Assembly: GCA_900539665.1 (NCBI GenBank)
Contig: UQCV01000068.1
Span: 1-12,885 of the forward strand
Origin: an uncultured Succinivibrionaceae bacterium
Lineage (GTDB): Bacteria > Pseudomonadota > Gammaproteobacteria > Enterobacterales > Succinivibrionaceae
DNA: 12,885 nt
Reading direction: 5' to 3'
Shown: piece after piece, positions 6,079 to 12,885 of the stretch
How positions within the stretch are numbered: the first letter of the stretch is position 1
Layout of the letters: each line of letters opens with the position of its first letter
Program-made: the position numbers and the translations under genes
Notes under the pieces: generated by a model
Seen by the model: the letters and a program-made list of their open reading frames with translations, nothing else
Told to the model about the DNA's origin: nothing
Databases searched by the model: none

Positions 6079-7989
6079 TTATGAATTTGCTATCGCGTCG
6101 AGCTCTTCCCAACGGGCATAACTCTTTTCAAGTTCTGTATTCGCAGCGTCATAACGACTCTGCGCTTGCTGTTGTTCTTCTGGAGTTTTCTTTAAGAATT
6201 CAGCTGTAGTAAATAAAGCTTCTAAAGACGCAATTTCGTCTTCAAGCCCACTAATCTTATCCATCATGCCGTCGTATTCACGTTTTTCATTAAACGAAAG
6301 ACGACGTTTTTTATCATTGTCTTTACGCCATGAATTTGTGCCCGCAGCATTGTTGTCTTTAGCCGGAGCGCTCTTTGCGCTTTCTAAAGCTTGAGCCTTA
6401 GCTTCTTCGCGCGCCTTTAGCTGCGCTTTAAGATCGCTATAGCCCCCGGTAAATTGTTCGATATGGCCGGCCCCATCGAAATACCAGGTATCCGTAACTA
6501 CGTTATCTAAGAAGTAACGGTCATGGCTAACTACGATTAAGGTTGCCGCGTACTCAGAGAGCAATTCTTCAAGTAACGCCAAAGTTTCCATATCAAGGTC
6601 ATTAGTTGGTTCGTCAAGAATCAATAAGTTACATGGTCTTAAGAAGATTCTAGCTAAAAGCAGACGATTCTTTTCCCCACCTGAAAGAGCTTTAACCGGA
6701 GTTCGAGCTCGTTCTGGGCTAAACAAAAAGTCTTGCAAGTAACTTAATACATGCTTCTTACGGCCAGCAATTTCAACTTCAGTTTTACCTAAAGCTAAAT
6801 TGTCCATCACGCTCTTTTCAGGATCAAGCTGCTCACGGTATTGGTCAAAATAGGCAATCTGCAGGCTACTACCCATTTTAATTTCACCTTCGGTTGGTTG
6901 AATTTGACCGAGCAATAACCGCACTAAGCTAGTTTTCCCAGTCCCATTACCGCCGACTAAACCAATTTTATCTCCGCGTAGCACCAACCCACTAAAACCG
7001 CTAAATAGTTGGCGACCGCCTAAGTTTAAACCTAGATTCGAAATTTCGACCACGATCTTGCCAGAAAGTTCCCGATCATCCACGCGAAGATTAACATTAC
7101 CTAGACGATTACGGCGTTCGCGGTGTTCTACGCGCATTTCCTTTAAGCGTCTAATCCGGGCGTCACTTCTTGTTAAACGGGCTTTAATACCTTTACGAAT
7201 CCAAGCTTCTTCTTCAGATAAACGGCGATCAAAATCTTTGTTTTCGATTTCTTCTAGGCGAAGCGCTTCTTTTTTGGCTTCAACATAAGCATCGTAATTA
7301 CCAGGGAATACCGAAATCTTACCGCGATCAACATCGATCACTCGTTCAGCCACCGCATTAATAAAGCTACGGTCGTGCGAAATAAAGACTACCGCCCCTC
7401 TAAAATTACGAATAAAATCTTGCAGCCATTCAATAGCTCCTATATCTAAGTGGTTGGTCGGTTCGTCAAGCAACAATAAATCAGGACCTGCTGCCAATGC
7501 TCGCGCCAAAGCTGCACGTCTTAACCAGCCCCCAGAGAGACCTTTGAGTCTAGTTTCAGGTTTGAGTCCCAATAAACTCAAAATACGCGCGACTTCTTTT
7601 TCTTTACCCCAAGCACCTTGTTCTTCAAGTTCAGCACTGATACGGACCGACTTATCGGTTTCACCACGCACTAAAGCCATAAAGTATTCAGAGAACAAAG
7701 GACCTACTTCTGGTAACCCCGAGGCGCAATAAGCTTCGGCGGTCATATCGCCGTATTCTTGTGGCGGATCCTGTTCAAGGCGCGCTACGCGCAAACCTTG
7801 TTTGGCTATTACTCGACCTTCATCCGGCACAATTAAGCCTTCTAAGATTCGTAAAAGGGTAGATTTACCCGCCCCGTTGCGTCCAACTACCGCTACGCGA
7901 TCCCCTTCTTCAATCGCAACTGAAGCGTGATCGAATAAAGGCGCCGCACTATAAGATAGATAAATTTCATTCAACGATAAAATTGACAA
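6079..7989 (-). CDS. uup: Uup, ABC-F family ATPase
   Basis: This 636-residue cytoplasmic ATPase has two ABC domains and no membrane segments. Domain 1 has Walker A GRNGAGKST (36-44), signature LSGGW (151-155), Walker B LLLLDEPTNHLD (171-182) and SHD (204-206). Domain 2 has GGNGTGKTS (346-354), LSGGEKNR (435-442), LLILDEPTNDLD (455-466) and SHD (488-490). A linker and a C-terminal charged coiled coil (about 530-636) follow, as in Uup. E. coli Uup has 635 residues and acts at the ribosome and in suppressing precise transposon excision. I chose TTG 7989 because AAGGAG (7997-8002) lies seven bases upstream and the N-terminus then matches Uup; ATG 8010 would place the Shine-Dalgarno sequence inside the gene. 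It lies downstream of rlmKL on the same strand. Confidence 0.95.
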   Translation of the reverse strand: MSILSLNEIYLSYSAAPLFDHASVAIEEGDRVAVVGRNGAGKSTLLRILEGLIVPDEGRVIAKQGLRVARLEQDPPQEYGDMTAEAYCASGLPEVGPLFSEYFMALVRGETDKSVRISAELEEQGAWGKEKEVARILSLLGLKPETRLKGLSGGWLRRAALARALAAGPDLLLLDEPTNHLDIGAIEWLQDFIRNFRGAVVFISHDRSFINAVAERVIDVDRGKISVFPGNYDAYVEAKKEALRLEEIENKDFDRRLSEEEAWIRKGIKARLTRSDARIRRLKEMRVEHRERRNRLGNVNLRVDDRELSGKIVVEISNLGLNLGGRQLFSGFSGLVLRGDKIGLVGGNGTGKTSLVRLLLGQIQPTEGEIKMGSSLQIAYFDQYREQLDPEKSVMDNLALGKTEVEIAGRKKHVLSYLQDFLFSPERARTPVKALSGGEKNRLLLARIFLRPCNLLILDEPTNDLDMETLALLEELLSEYAATLIVVSHDRYFLDNVVTDTWYFDGAGHIEQFTGGYSDLKAQLKAREEAKAQALESAKSAPAKDNNAAGTNSWRKDNDKKRRLSFNEKREYDGMMDKISGLEDEIASLEALFTTAEFLKKTPEEQQQAQSRYDAANTELEKSYARWEELDAIANS

Positions 7990-8291
7990 ACAAACACTCC
8001 TTGCAAGCATTACCTAAGTGCCTATCATTTAAAGCGATATCCACTTGCAATCAATTCATTTAAATTCTTTTTAGATTCTTAATCTACTGCTTTCACATCT
8101 ATAAAGATGCTTAACTAAAACCTAAAGCACCTATACGTGCTCACCACATTTTTTGGTTTTAACCTAAGCCTTGAGTTTACTTTAGGCTATTAAGTCTATA
8201 GTTTTAAGCCTTAGGAGCTTGGGAGCTTTTGGCCTTTAAGCTACCTTTAAGCTTTAGAGGCTTGAGCCTTTAGGTTTTAAGGGCCTTAATT
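7990..8291. other. Intergenic region between rlmKL and uup
   Basis: No gene is visible. Bases 8155-8291 are crowded with AAGC/CTTAA/GGCCT words, including CCTTTAAGCT twice, 11 bases apart (8233-8242 and 8244-8253), and GGAGCTT twice (8214-8220 and 8222-8228). A 6-bp-arm palindrome with a 3-base centre is at 8072-8086. The reverse strand has only weak promoter candidates for uup, such as TTGATT at 8055-8050 with TAAATG 17 bases downstream. I see no intrinsic terminator after rlmKL, so read-through into uup is possible. Confidence 0.4.
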
Positions 8292-10565
8292 TTAGGCTTT
8301 AGTAATAAGCCAGCAATTATGAATCTTCTTATTTTTCTTAAAGTCTTCAGAAATAGTAGAAGCGGTAATTTCCTTAACTTCTACTCCAAGCGCCGTGATC
8401 GCTTCTTCATCAAGCTTAAAGGTTCTTAAGTTGTTCGAGAAAATAAGCTTCCCTTGAGGTCTTAAGAGTTTAACTAAAGAAGTAATTAAGCTCACATGGT
8501 CACGCTGCACATCAAAGGTGTCTTCCATACGCTTTGAATTAGAGAAGGTTGGAGGATCCGCAAAAATAAGATCATAACTACCAGTCGCTTCGCTTAACCA
8601 CTTTAAGCAGTCCGCCTGAATAAATTCATGGTGGTCTAAACGTAGATTATTAGCCTTGAGATTGTCTTTAGCCCAAGACAAATATGTTCTACTCATATCC
8701 ACGGTCGTAGTTGAGCGTGCACCCCCTAAGGCTGCTTGCACGGTAGCACTACCGGTATAAGCAAACACATTTAAGAAGTCAGTTCCTCTAGCCATTTCTT
8801 TAATGCGGCGACGAATTAAACGGTGATCAAGGAAGAGCCCGGTATCAAGGTAATCCCACAAGTTAACGGTAAAAGCCGCCCCGTATTCATGCACTAATAA
8901 AGTATGTTTTTGGTTGTCGATACGTTCATACTGTTCGCTCCCGCGTTTGCGTTCACGTACTTTAAGAACTAAATGTTCCCCATCGATACCAGTTACGGCT
9001 AACACAGCTTGAATCATGTCAAGCATGCGTTGGCGGGCGACCGGAGCTGGAATCTTCTTTGGCGCTGCGTATTCTTGCATCACGATATATGGGCCATAGC
9101 GGTCGATAGCCGCAGCATAGTTCGGAATATCAGCGTCGTATATACGATAACAATCAAGGCCTTCACGTTCGGCCCAGCGATCAAGGTGTTTAATATTCTT
9201 AATCAAACGGTTCGCAAAATCAGGAGCCGCTTTTAAAACATGCTCTAAAGTTACAGCTGGAGTCTTAACTGGATCAAGCCCGTCCATAGCAGATTCTGCG
9301 TCCCAAGCGGACTCACCTTGGTTGGCTGCTGCCTTGCCACAAGAGGCTTCACGAGAAGCTAAAGCTATGGCATCTTGATTAGATGAAGCATCTTGACCTT
9401 TAATAACAGCGCCGTCGTTAATTCTAAATGTACGCAACTGACATTCAAGAGCCCCGTTATAAAGTCTAAACTTGTTTTCATAACGCAAACGTAAGCAGCT
9501 TAAAAGATCCGCATCTGATGAAATAATCCCAGCGCGCCATGAAGCAAATTCAGTTCTAAGCTTAAAGCCTAAGGTGGTATAAACTTCCAAGAGTTCCGCA
9601 AAATTACCTAAACGTTCACCGTAAGGAGGGTTACACACGATTAATCCTGGAGTCTTACCTAAAAGCGGATTTTTTAATTGGTGTAAATCGCAAGTTTCCA
9701 CCTTAATTAAATCAGATAGATCAGCGCGCGCAATGTTATCGCGGGCCTTAGCGACAACATCAGGATCTAAGTCAAAACCTATAAATGAAACCCCAGCTTC
9801 TTTTAGGCGCTTACGACCAGCTATAAATTCACGTTGGGCGCTATCTTTTAAAGCGGCAAACAAAGAAGCATCATAGGCTTTTAAACGGTAGAAGCCATAG
9901 CGGTGTCTAAATAAACCGGGAGCCGCCCCACAAGCTTGTAGCGCCGCTTCAATAATTAAAGTCCCAGAACCACACATTGGGTCGATAACGTTACCACCAC
10001 TGTAACCACTACGAGCTACTATAGCTGCGGCTAAGTTTTCTTTTAAAGGCGCCGCCCCTTGAGTCGTACGGTAATCACGTTGATGAAGTGGAGCCCCAGA
10101 TAAATCTAAAGACACGGTAAAGTTATTATGGCGGTCAAGATGCACGTTTAGTCTAATATCAGGGTTTTCACGGTCAACGTTTGGTCTAAATCCTTGAATG
10201 CGTACAAAGCGGTCACATACCGCATCCTTTATACGTAAAGCCCCATACTGAGTATTGCGCACAAAATCATTCTGCCCATTAAAACTTACGGCAATTGTGG
10301 CATCGTGATTAAAATACGCTTCATACCTAATGTTGTAAGCTCCGTTATAAAGCTCAATGTCACTATCAGCCTTAAAAGACGCTAATGACAAAAGAATTCT
10401 CGCGGCGTAACGACTCCATAAACAGGCTTTTAAACCAATTTCCATTTCCCCAGCAAAAGAAACCCCAGCTACTGTTTCTTTTACAGTGCTAGCGCCTAAC
10501 TTCTCAAGCTCGGCTTTTAGGAGCCCTTCAAGCCCTTTCGGACAGGTGGCAAAGAACTTCAACAT
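8292..10565 (-). CDS. rlmL: Bifunctional 23S rRNA methyltransferase RlmKL (m7G2069 and m2G2445)
   Basis: This 757-residue fused enzyme uses SAM to methylate two guanines near the peptidyl transferase region of 23S rRNA. The N-terminal half has a THUMP domain (about 40-155), the SAM motif DPMCGSGT (195-202) and the N2-methyltransferase motif NPPYGER (312-318). The C-terminal RlmK half has FAYTGSATV (601-609), TTVDMSRTYL and DPPTFSNS (670-677). E. coli RlmKL has 702 residues; the extra length is largely an Ala/Ser/Glu-rich linker of about 50 residues between the halves (about 388-440). I chose ATG 10565 because AAGTGAG lies seven bases upstream; ATG 10577 leaves no room for a ribosome-binding site. 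It is the first gene of the rlmKL-uup-DUF3466 group. Confidence 0.96.
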   Translation of the reverse strand: MLKFFATCPKGLEGLLKAELEKLGASTVKETVAGVSFAGEMEIGLKACLWSRYAARILLSLASFKADSDIELYNGAYNIRYEAYFNHDATIAVSFNGQNDFVRNTQYGALRIKDAVCDRFVRIQGFRPNVDRENPDIRLNVHLDRHNNFTVSLDLSGAPLHQRDYRTTQGAAPLKENLAAAIVARSGYSGGNVIDPMCGSGTLIIEAALQACGAAPGLFRHRYGFYRLKAYDASLFAALKDSAQREFIAGRKRLKEAGVSFIGFDLDPDVVAKARDNIARADLSDLIKVETCDLHQLKNPLLGKTPGLIVCNPPYGERLGNFAELLEVYTTLGFKLRTEFASWRAGIISSDADLLSCLRLRYENKFRLYNGALECQLRTFRINDGAVIKGQDASSNQDAIALASREASCGKAAANQGESAWDAESAMDGLDPVKTPAVTLEHVLKAAPDFANRLIKNIKHLDRWAEREGLDCYRIYDADIPNYAAAIDRYGPYIVMQEYAAPKKIPAPVARQRMLDMIQAVLAVTGIDGEHLVLKVRERKRGSEQYERIDNQKHTLLVHEYGAAFTVNLWDYLDTGLFLDHRLIRRRIKEMARGTDFLNVFAYTGSATVQAALGGARSTTTVDMSRTYLSWAKDNLKANNLRLDHHEFIQADCLKWLSEATGSYDLIFADPPTFSNSKRMEDTFDVQRDHVSLITSLVKLLRPQGKLIFSNNLRTFKLDEEAITALGVEVKEITASTISEDFKKNKKIHNCWLITKA

Positions 10566-10597
10566 AATGCATCTCACTTAATGAAAACAAGTCGCCT

Positions 10598-10606
10598 ATT
10601 ATACCA
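10598..10606 (-). promoter_or_regulatory. Extended -10 promoter of rlmKL
   Basis: The reverse strand reads TGGTATAAT from 10606 to 10598, an extended -10 element with the TG dinucleotide correctly placed. No convincing -35 box lies 16-18 bp upstream, which is usual for this promoter class. Transcription would start near 10591, about 26 bases before the ATG at 10565. Confidence 0.65.
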
Positions 10607-11161
10607 AAAATCAAAGTCCTTCACGAATTTACCATGCGAGAAAATTCTATATTTAACTTTAGGAGATGCTTCTTGCGGTAAGTTGAGCGCCAAAGGTCAA
10701 GTTAAGCCCTCGCTAAATCGGCACGCTTTAGGTCAAACTAAGCACTCGCTATATCGCGCACTTTAGCATTTAAAATCAATATATCTTGAACCTTAGGCTT
10801 CTAAATTTTTAAAGCTCATTAGTTAAAACCAAAGTTTTAAGGTCTAAATTTTAAGGATTAAGTTTTAAGACCTAGGTTTTTAATGAAGATTCTTGCGGAT
10901 AATGTTGCGATTCTGATAGGCGTTACTACTCTCTAATAAGCCACAATGGTTCAAGGCACCTCAAAACCTCAAAGAGGCGACTTAATCTACTTACACTTAC
11001 TTAAATTAAAGACAACTCAATATTTCATTCCATCGACCGAACCTACATCTAATTACCTGCATAGGGATGCCCCTATTATTAAAGCTAAATCAACTTGCCT
11101 CTAAACCTATTCCATTGAAAACCTCCCCCTCACTTTAAGCTCAAATTTACGTTTTTCACAC
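10607..11161. other. Divergent intergenic region between rlmKL and nhaC
   Basis: I see no supported gene. The stretch holds the 36-bp tandem duplication (10695-10765), AT-rich DNA with an AGGTCT/AGACCT pair around 10838-10873, and a compact hairpin ATAGGG-atgc-CCCTAT at 11061-11076 that is not followed by a T tract. Short open frames here lack ribosome-binding sites. Including the promoter and leader parts, the gap between the two genes is about 750 bases, long for an ordinary divergent promoter region. Confidence 0.5.
10695..10765. repeat. Imperfect 36-bp tandem duplication
   Basis: Two adjacent units begin with GGTCAA (10695 and 10731). Over the first 26 bases 22 match, sharing TAAGC-CTCGCTA-ATCG; the ends then drift (GCACGCTTTA against CGCACTTTA). 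The duplication is non-coding, about 110 bases upstream of the rlmKL promoter. No function is recognised. Confidence 0.7.
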
Positions 11162-11226
11162 AAATACAGCGTTAAATTTGCAAAAAAATTTTTAGGTATA
11201 CTGTTTATAAAGTAAAATACAGCGTT
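11162..11226 (+). promoter_or_regulatory. nhaC promoter bracketed by a perfect 12-bp direct repeat
   Basis: AAATACAGCGTT occurs at 11162-11173 and again at 11215-11226, 53 bp apart, close to five helical turns. Between them is a candidate -10 box TATACT (11197-11202) with no good -35 at normal spacing. If transcription starts near 11209, the upstream copy is centred at about -41.5, where class II activators bind, and the downstream copy at about +12. This layout suggests two sites on one DNA face for a single regulator. The repeats are directly visible; the promoter and regulation are inferred. Confidence 0.5.
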
Positions 11227-11230
11227 TTAT

Positions 11231-11256
11231 CAGTTTGAATTTACCGCTTCAAACTG
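11231..11256 (+). promoter_or_regulatory. Perfect 9-bp-stem hairpin in the nhaC leader
   Basis: CAGTTTGAA (11231-11239) and TTCAAACTG (11248-11256) are exact complements around the 8-base loop TTTACCGC. The structure lies in the predicted 5' untranslated leader of nhaC and is followed by a duplicated GCCAAAA-AGGATTAC block. No T tract follows, so it is not a terminator as it stands. It could be an RNA structure or a DNA operator. Confidence 0.5.
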
Positions 11257-11311
11257 CCAAAAATTAGGATTACATCCCTAACACAGTTGGCCAAAAGCAG
11301 GATTACTAAGC

Positions 11312-12799
11312 ATGACTACCGCCACCTCTTCTTTAAAACCTCATAATTTTATTTCCGCCACTTTGCCACTAATATGCCTCATCATTATGATGTCACTTAG
11401 TGTGCATATCTTTGGAGCCGATAGCTCTCAAGGGCCAAACCAAATCGCCCTCTTTATTTGCGCTATTATGGCCATTGTCATTGGTCTATGGCGTGGCATG
11501 AAGTATGACGATATCGAACATGGCATGGTGCAAGGTATTAGTGTGGCGTTAAGCGCTTGCTTAATTCTACTCTTTATCGGGGCATTGATCGGGGTGTGGA
11601 TGCTTTCAGGGACCGTACCAACTATTATTTACTACGGTATCCAAATTATTAACCCGCAATGGTTTTTTACCTGTGCCTTGGTTGTTTGCGCCTTGGTTTC
11701 TATTAGTATCGGTAGTTCTTGGTCTACTTGTGCTACTATAGGCGTGGCATTTATAGGGATGAGCGTACCTCTAAACATGCCAATCGAAATCACCGCTGGT
11801 GCAGTAATTTCCGGGGCATATTTTGGGGATAAGATGTCTCCATTATCAGAAACTACAAACTTAGCCGCTGCGGTCGGGGAAGTTAGTTTGTTTGACCACA
11901 TTAAGAATATGATTTGGACCACAGCTCCAAGCTTGATTATTGCTGCAATCATTTTCTCGGTACTTGGTTTTAATTATGCCGGTAACAATGGGGATTCAGC
12001 CGTATCATCAATGCAATTAATCAATGACTTAAAAAAGTACTACGACATCTCATTAGTAAACTTAGTCCCATTAGTCGTGTTGATTACCCTTACAATCATG
12101 CGCTTACCAGTACTTATCATTATCTTTATTAGTATTGTCGTCGGGGCATTGGTGGCGTTATTACTCCAAGGTCCTGCCATTGCTGCTACCTTCGAACACG
12201 CTAACGAACTTTCATCTAACTTAATTTCCATTTGGAAAGCAAGCTTCAACGGCATTGAAATGTCTACTTCCAACCAAGAACTTAATGAACTTTTAAGTGG
12301 TGGTGGGATGAATAGCATGCTTAACACTATTTTCCTTATTATTGCCGCTCTTTCCTTTGGGGCCACTATGGAAACTACTGGTAGCATTACCTATATGATT
12401 GGCCACCTCCTTAAGATTGCCAAAACCACCGCTAGAGTCTTGATTGCCACCGTGCTTTCATGCGTTGGTCTTAACATCGTAACTGGTGACCAATACATGT
12501 CTATCATTATGCCAGGCCGTATGTACAAACGCGCTTATAAAGAATTAGGCTTAGGAAATTTAGCCTTAACCCGTAACCTAGAAGACGGGGCCACGATCAC
12601 TTCTGTTTTAGTACCATGGAATACTTGTGCAGTTTTCGTATCCGGCGTACTTGGGGTCTCAACCTTTAGCTACTTACCTTACTGTTTCTTTAATCTTCTA
12701 AGCCCAATTATTGCTATTCTCTTTGCTATTTTTGGTATCAAGATTGTCAAAGCTGTAGCTGAAAAGAAGAGCGAACCTGAAACTGAAGTTGAAGCTTAG
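11312..12799 (+). CDS. nhaC: NhaC-family Na+/H+ antiporter
   Basis: This 495-residue inner-membrane protein has roughly ten to twelve hydrophobic segments and belongs to the NhaC antiporter family, which exchanges sodium (or, in relatives, organic substrates such as malate/lactate) for protons. Diagnostic blocks are SSWSTCATIGVAF (135-147), GAYFGDKMSPLSETTNLA (168-185), TGDQYMSIIMPGRMY (391-405) and LEDGATITSVLVPWNTCA (423-440). The C-terminus is a short charged tail (KKSEPETEVEA). AGGA at 11299-11302 lies nine bases before the ATG. It is divergent from rlmKL, appears monocistronic, and has a leader of about 100 bases with a hairpin and duplicated ribosome-binding-site block. Specificity cannot be read from sequence alone, so a substrate-coupled antiporter remains possible. 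Confidence 0.92.
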   Translation: MTTATSSLKPHNFISATLPLICLIIMMSLSVHIFGADSSQGPNQIALFICAIMAIVIGLWRGMKYDDIEHGMVQGISVALSACLILLFIGALIGVWMLSGTVPTIIYYGIQIINPQWFFTCALVVCALVSISIGSSWSTCATIGVAFIGMSVPLNMPIEITAGAVISGAYFGDKMSPLSETTNLAAAVGEVSLFDHIKNMIWTTAPSLIIAAIIFSVLGFNYAGNNGDSAVSSMQLINDLKKYYDISLVNLVPLVVLITLTIMRLPVLIIIFISIVVGALVALLLQGPAIAATFEHANELSSNLISIWKASFNGIEMSTSNQELNELLSGGGMNSMLNTIFLIIAALSFGATMETTGSITYMIGHLLKIAKTTARVLIATVLSCVGLNIVTGDQYMSIIMPGRMYKRAYKELGLGNLALTRNLEDGATITSVLVPWNTCAVFVSGVLGVSTFSYLPYCFFNLLSPIIAILFAIFGIKIVKAVAEKKSEPETEVEA

Positions 12800-12814
12800 G
12801 CTTAAACCTAGAAG

Positions 12815-12837
12815 GTTAAATTATGCCTTAATTTAAC
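12815..12837. repeat. AT-rich 9-bp-arm inverted repeat after nhaC
   Basis: GTTAAATTA (12815-12823) and TAATTTAAC (12829-12837) pair perfectly around a 5-base loop. The repeat starts 16 bases after the nhaC stop. The stem is almost pure A-T and has no following T run, so it would be a poor intrinsic terminator. It could instead slow or protect the transcript end, or belong to the neighbouring mobile-element terminus. Confidence 0.4.
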
Positions 12838-12853
12838 TGAACTCGGCAAGAAG

Positions 12854-12885
12854 TCTCCCACCTCTAAGGTGGTGAGATGAATTGC
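12854..12885. mobile_element. Probable end of an IS200/IS605-type or TnpB-associated element (partial)
   Basis: TCTCCCACCT (12854-12863) pairs with AGGTGGTGAGA (12867-12877) around the loop CTA, leaving one bulged T at 12873. Subterminal hairpins with an unpaired T are recognised by the HUH transposases of IS200/IS605 elements, and similar hairpins sit near TnpB gene ends and their guide RNAs. The flanks (CAAGAAG before, ATGAATTGC after) resemble such termini as I remember them. The window ends here, so I cannot tell left from right end or confirm tnpA or tnpB. Confidence 0.48.

Noticed and set aside
6068..6112. TTG at 6112 as the DUF3466 start
   Set aside because: It would overlap uup by 34 bases and put 15 charged residues before the signal peptide; TTG 6067 has a good Shine-Dalgarno sequence.
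7058..7732. Two forward open frames inside uup (7058-7288 and 7454-7732)
   Set aside because: They are antisense to strongly conserved ABC domains; their Ser/Arg-rich translations are typical of the complement of a real gene.
9009..9236. Forward open frame inside rlmKL
   Set aside because: It is antisense to the conserved start of the RlmK half and has no independent ribosome-binding site.
10581..10766. 61-codon forward open frame in the rlmKL-nhaC gap
   Set aside because: It has no ribosome-binding site, overlaps the rlmKL promoter, runs through the 36-bp tandem duplication and resembles no known protein.
10883..10936. 17-codon open frame beginning MKILADN, which recalls the start of PdxB
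   Set aside because: It stops after 17 codons, has no Shine-Dalgarno sequence, and no further similarity appears in any frame downstream, so it is neither a convincing pseudogene nor a leader peptide.
11061..11076. ATAGGG-atgc-CCCTAT hairpin as a terminator
   Set aside because: The stem is only six base pairs, no T run follows on either strand and no gene ends nearby.
11632..12387. Two reverse open frames inside nhaC (11632-11952 and 12040-12387)
   Set aside because: They are antisense to conserved NhaC motifs; hydrophobic translations opposite a membrane-protein gene are expected by chance.
1..12885. CRISPR arrays, tRNA or rRNA genes, phage or defence cassettes
   Set aside because: I looked for regularly spaced repeats, cloverleaf-like segments and marker genes and found none; the tandem repeats present are adjacent and lack unique spacers.

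Overview
The window looks like a chromosomal segment of a low-GC gammaproteobacterium. The proteins read like divergent relatives of Escherichia coli YfhL, YciO, RNase AM (Rnm/YciV), Uup and RlmKL. The order rlmKL - uup - DUF3466 on one strand is, to my knowledge, the arrangement found in Vibrionales, Alteromonadales and Aeromonadales. The AT-rich intergenic DNA, frequent TTG starts and mix of families would suit a host-associated member of Aeromonadales such as Succinivibrionaceae; that placement is an inference and was not tested.

Layout, left to right. Bases 1-86 hold the 5' end of a reverse-strand gene that leaves the window. Its 28 codons read as the MerR-like N-terminus of an IS607-type serine recombinase, with a perfect palindrome just upstream. 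A repeat-rich intergenic stretch (115-489) leads to a promoter with an overlapping palindrome and a small 2[4Fe-4S] ferredoxin (yfhL type, forward strand). Converging on it is a reverse-strand cluster: rnm (RNase AM), yciO, and an exported protein that I do not recognise. After about 550 bp of repeat-rich intergenic DNA comes a second reverse-strand cluster: rlmKL (fused 23S rRNA methyltransferase), uup (ABC-F ATPase) and a secreted DUF3466 protein, ended by an intrinsic terminator. A 730-bp divergent region then leads to a forward-strand NhaC-type Na+/H+ antiporter with an elaborate leader. At the right edge is a hairpin with one bulged T, typical of IS200/IS605 or TnpB-associated element ends.

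Functionally, four genes (rnm, yciO, rlmKL, uup) concern rRNA maturation, rRNA or tRNA modification, or ribosome function, so the core is housekeeping translation biology. The ferredoxin, the DUF3466 protein and the antiporter are accessory to that theme. uup and the DUF3466 gene are almost certainly translationally coupled, because the uup stop codon lies inside the next gene's Shine-Dalgarno sequence.

I found no CRISPR array, tRNA, rRNA, phage genes or defence system. The most interesting unexplained items are regulatory or structural: a perfect 12-bp direct repeat about five helical turns apart around the nhaC promoter, with a leader hairpin and a duplicated ribosome-binding-site block; an unknown exported protein attached to rnm-yciO; a degenerate GlyGly-CTERM-like tail on the DUF3466 protein; a shared sequence motif across gene 3' ends; and fragments of TnpB-associated mobile elements at both edges.
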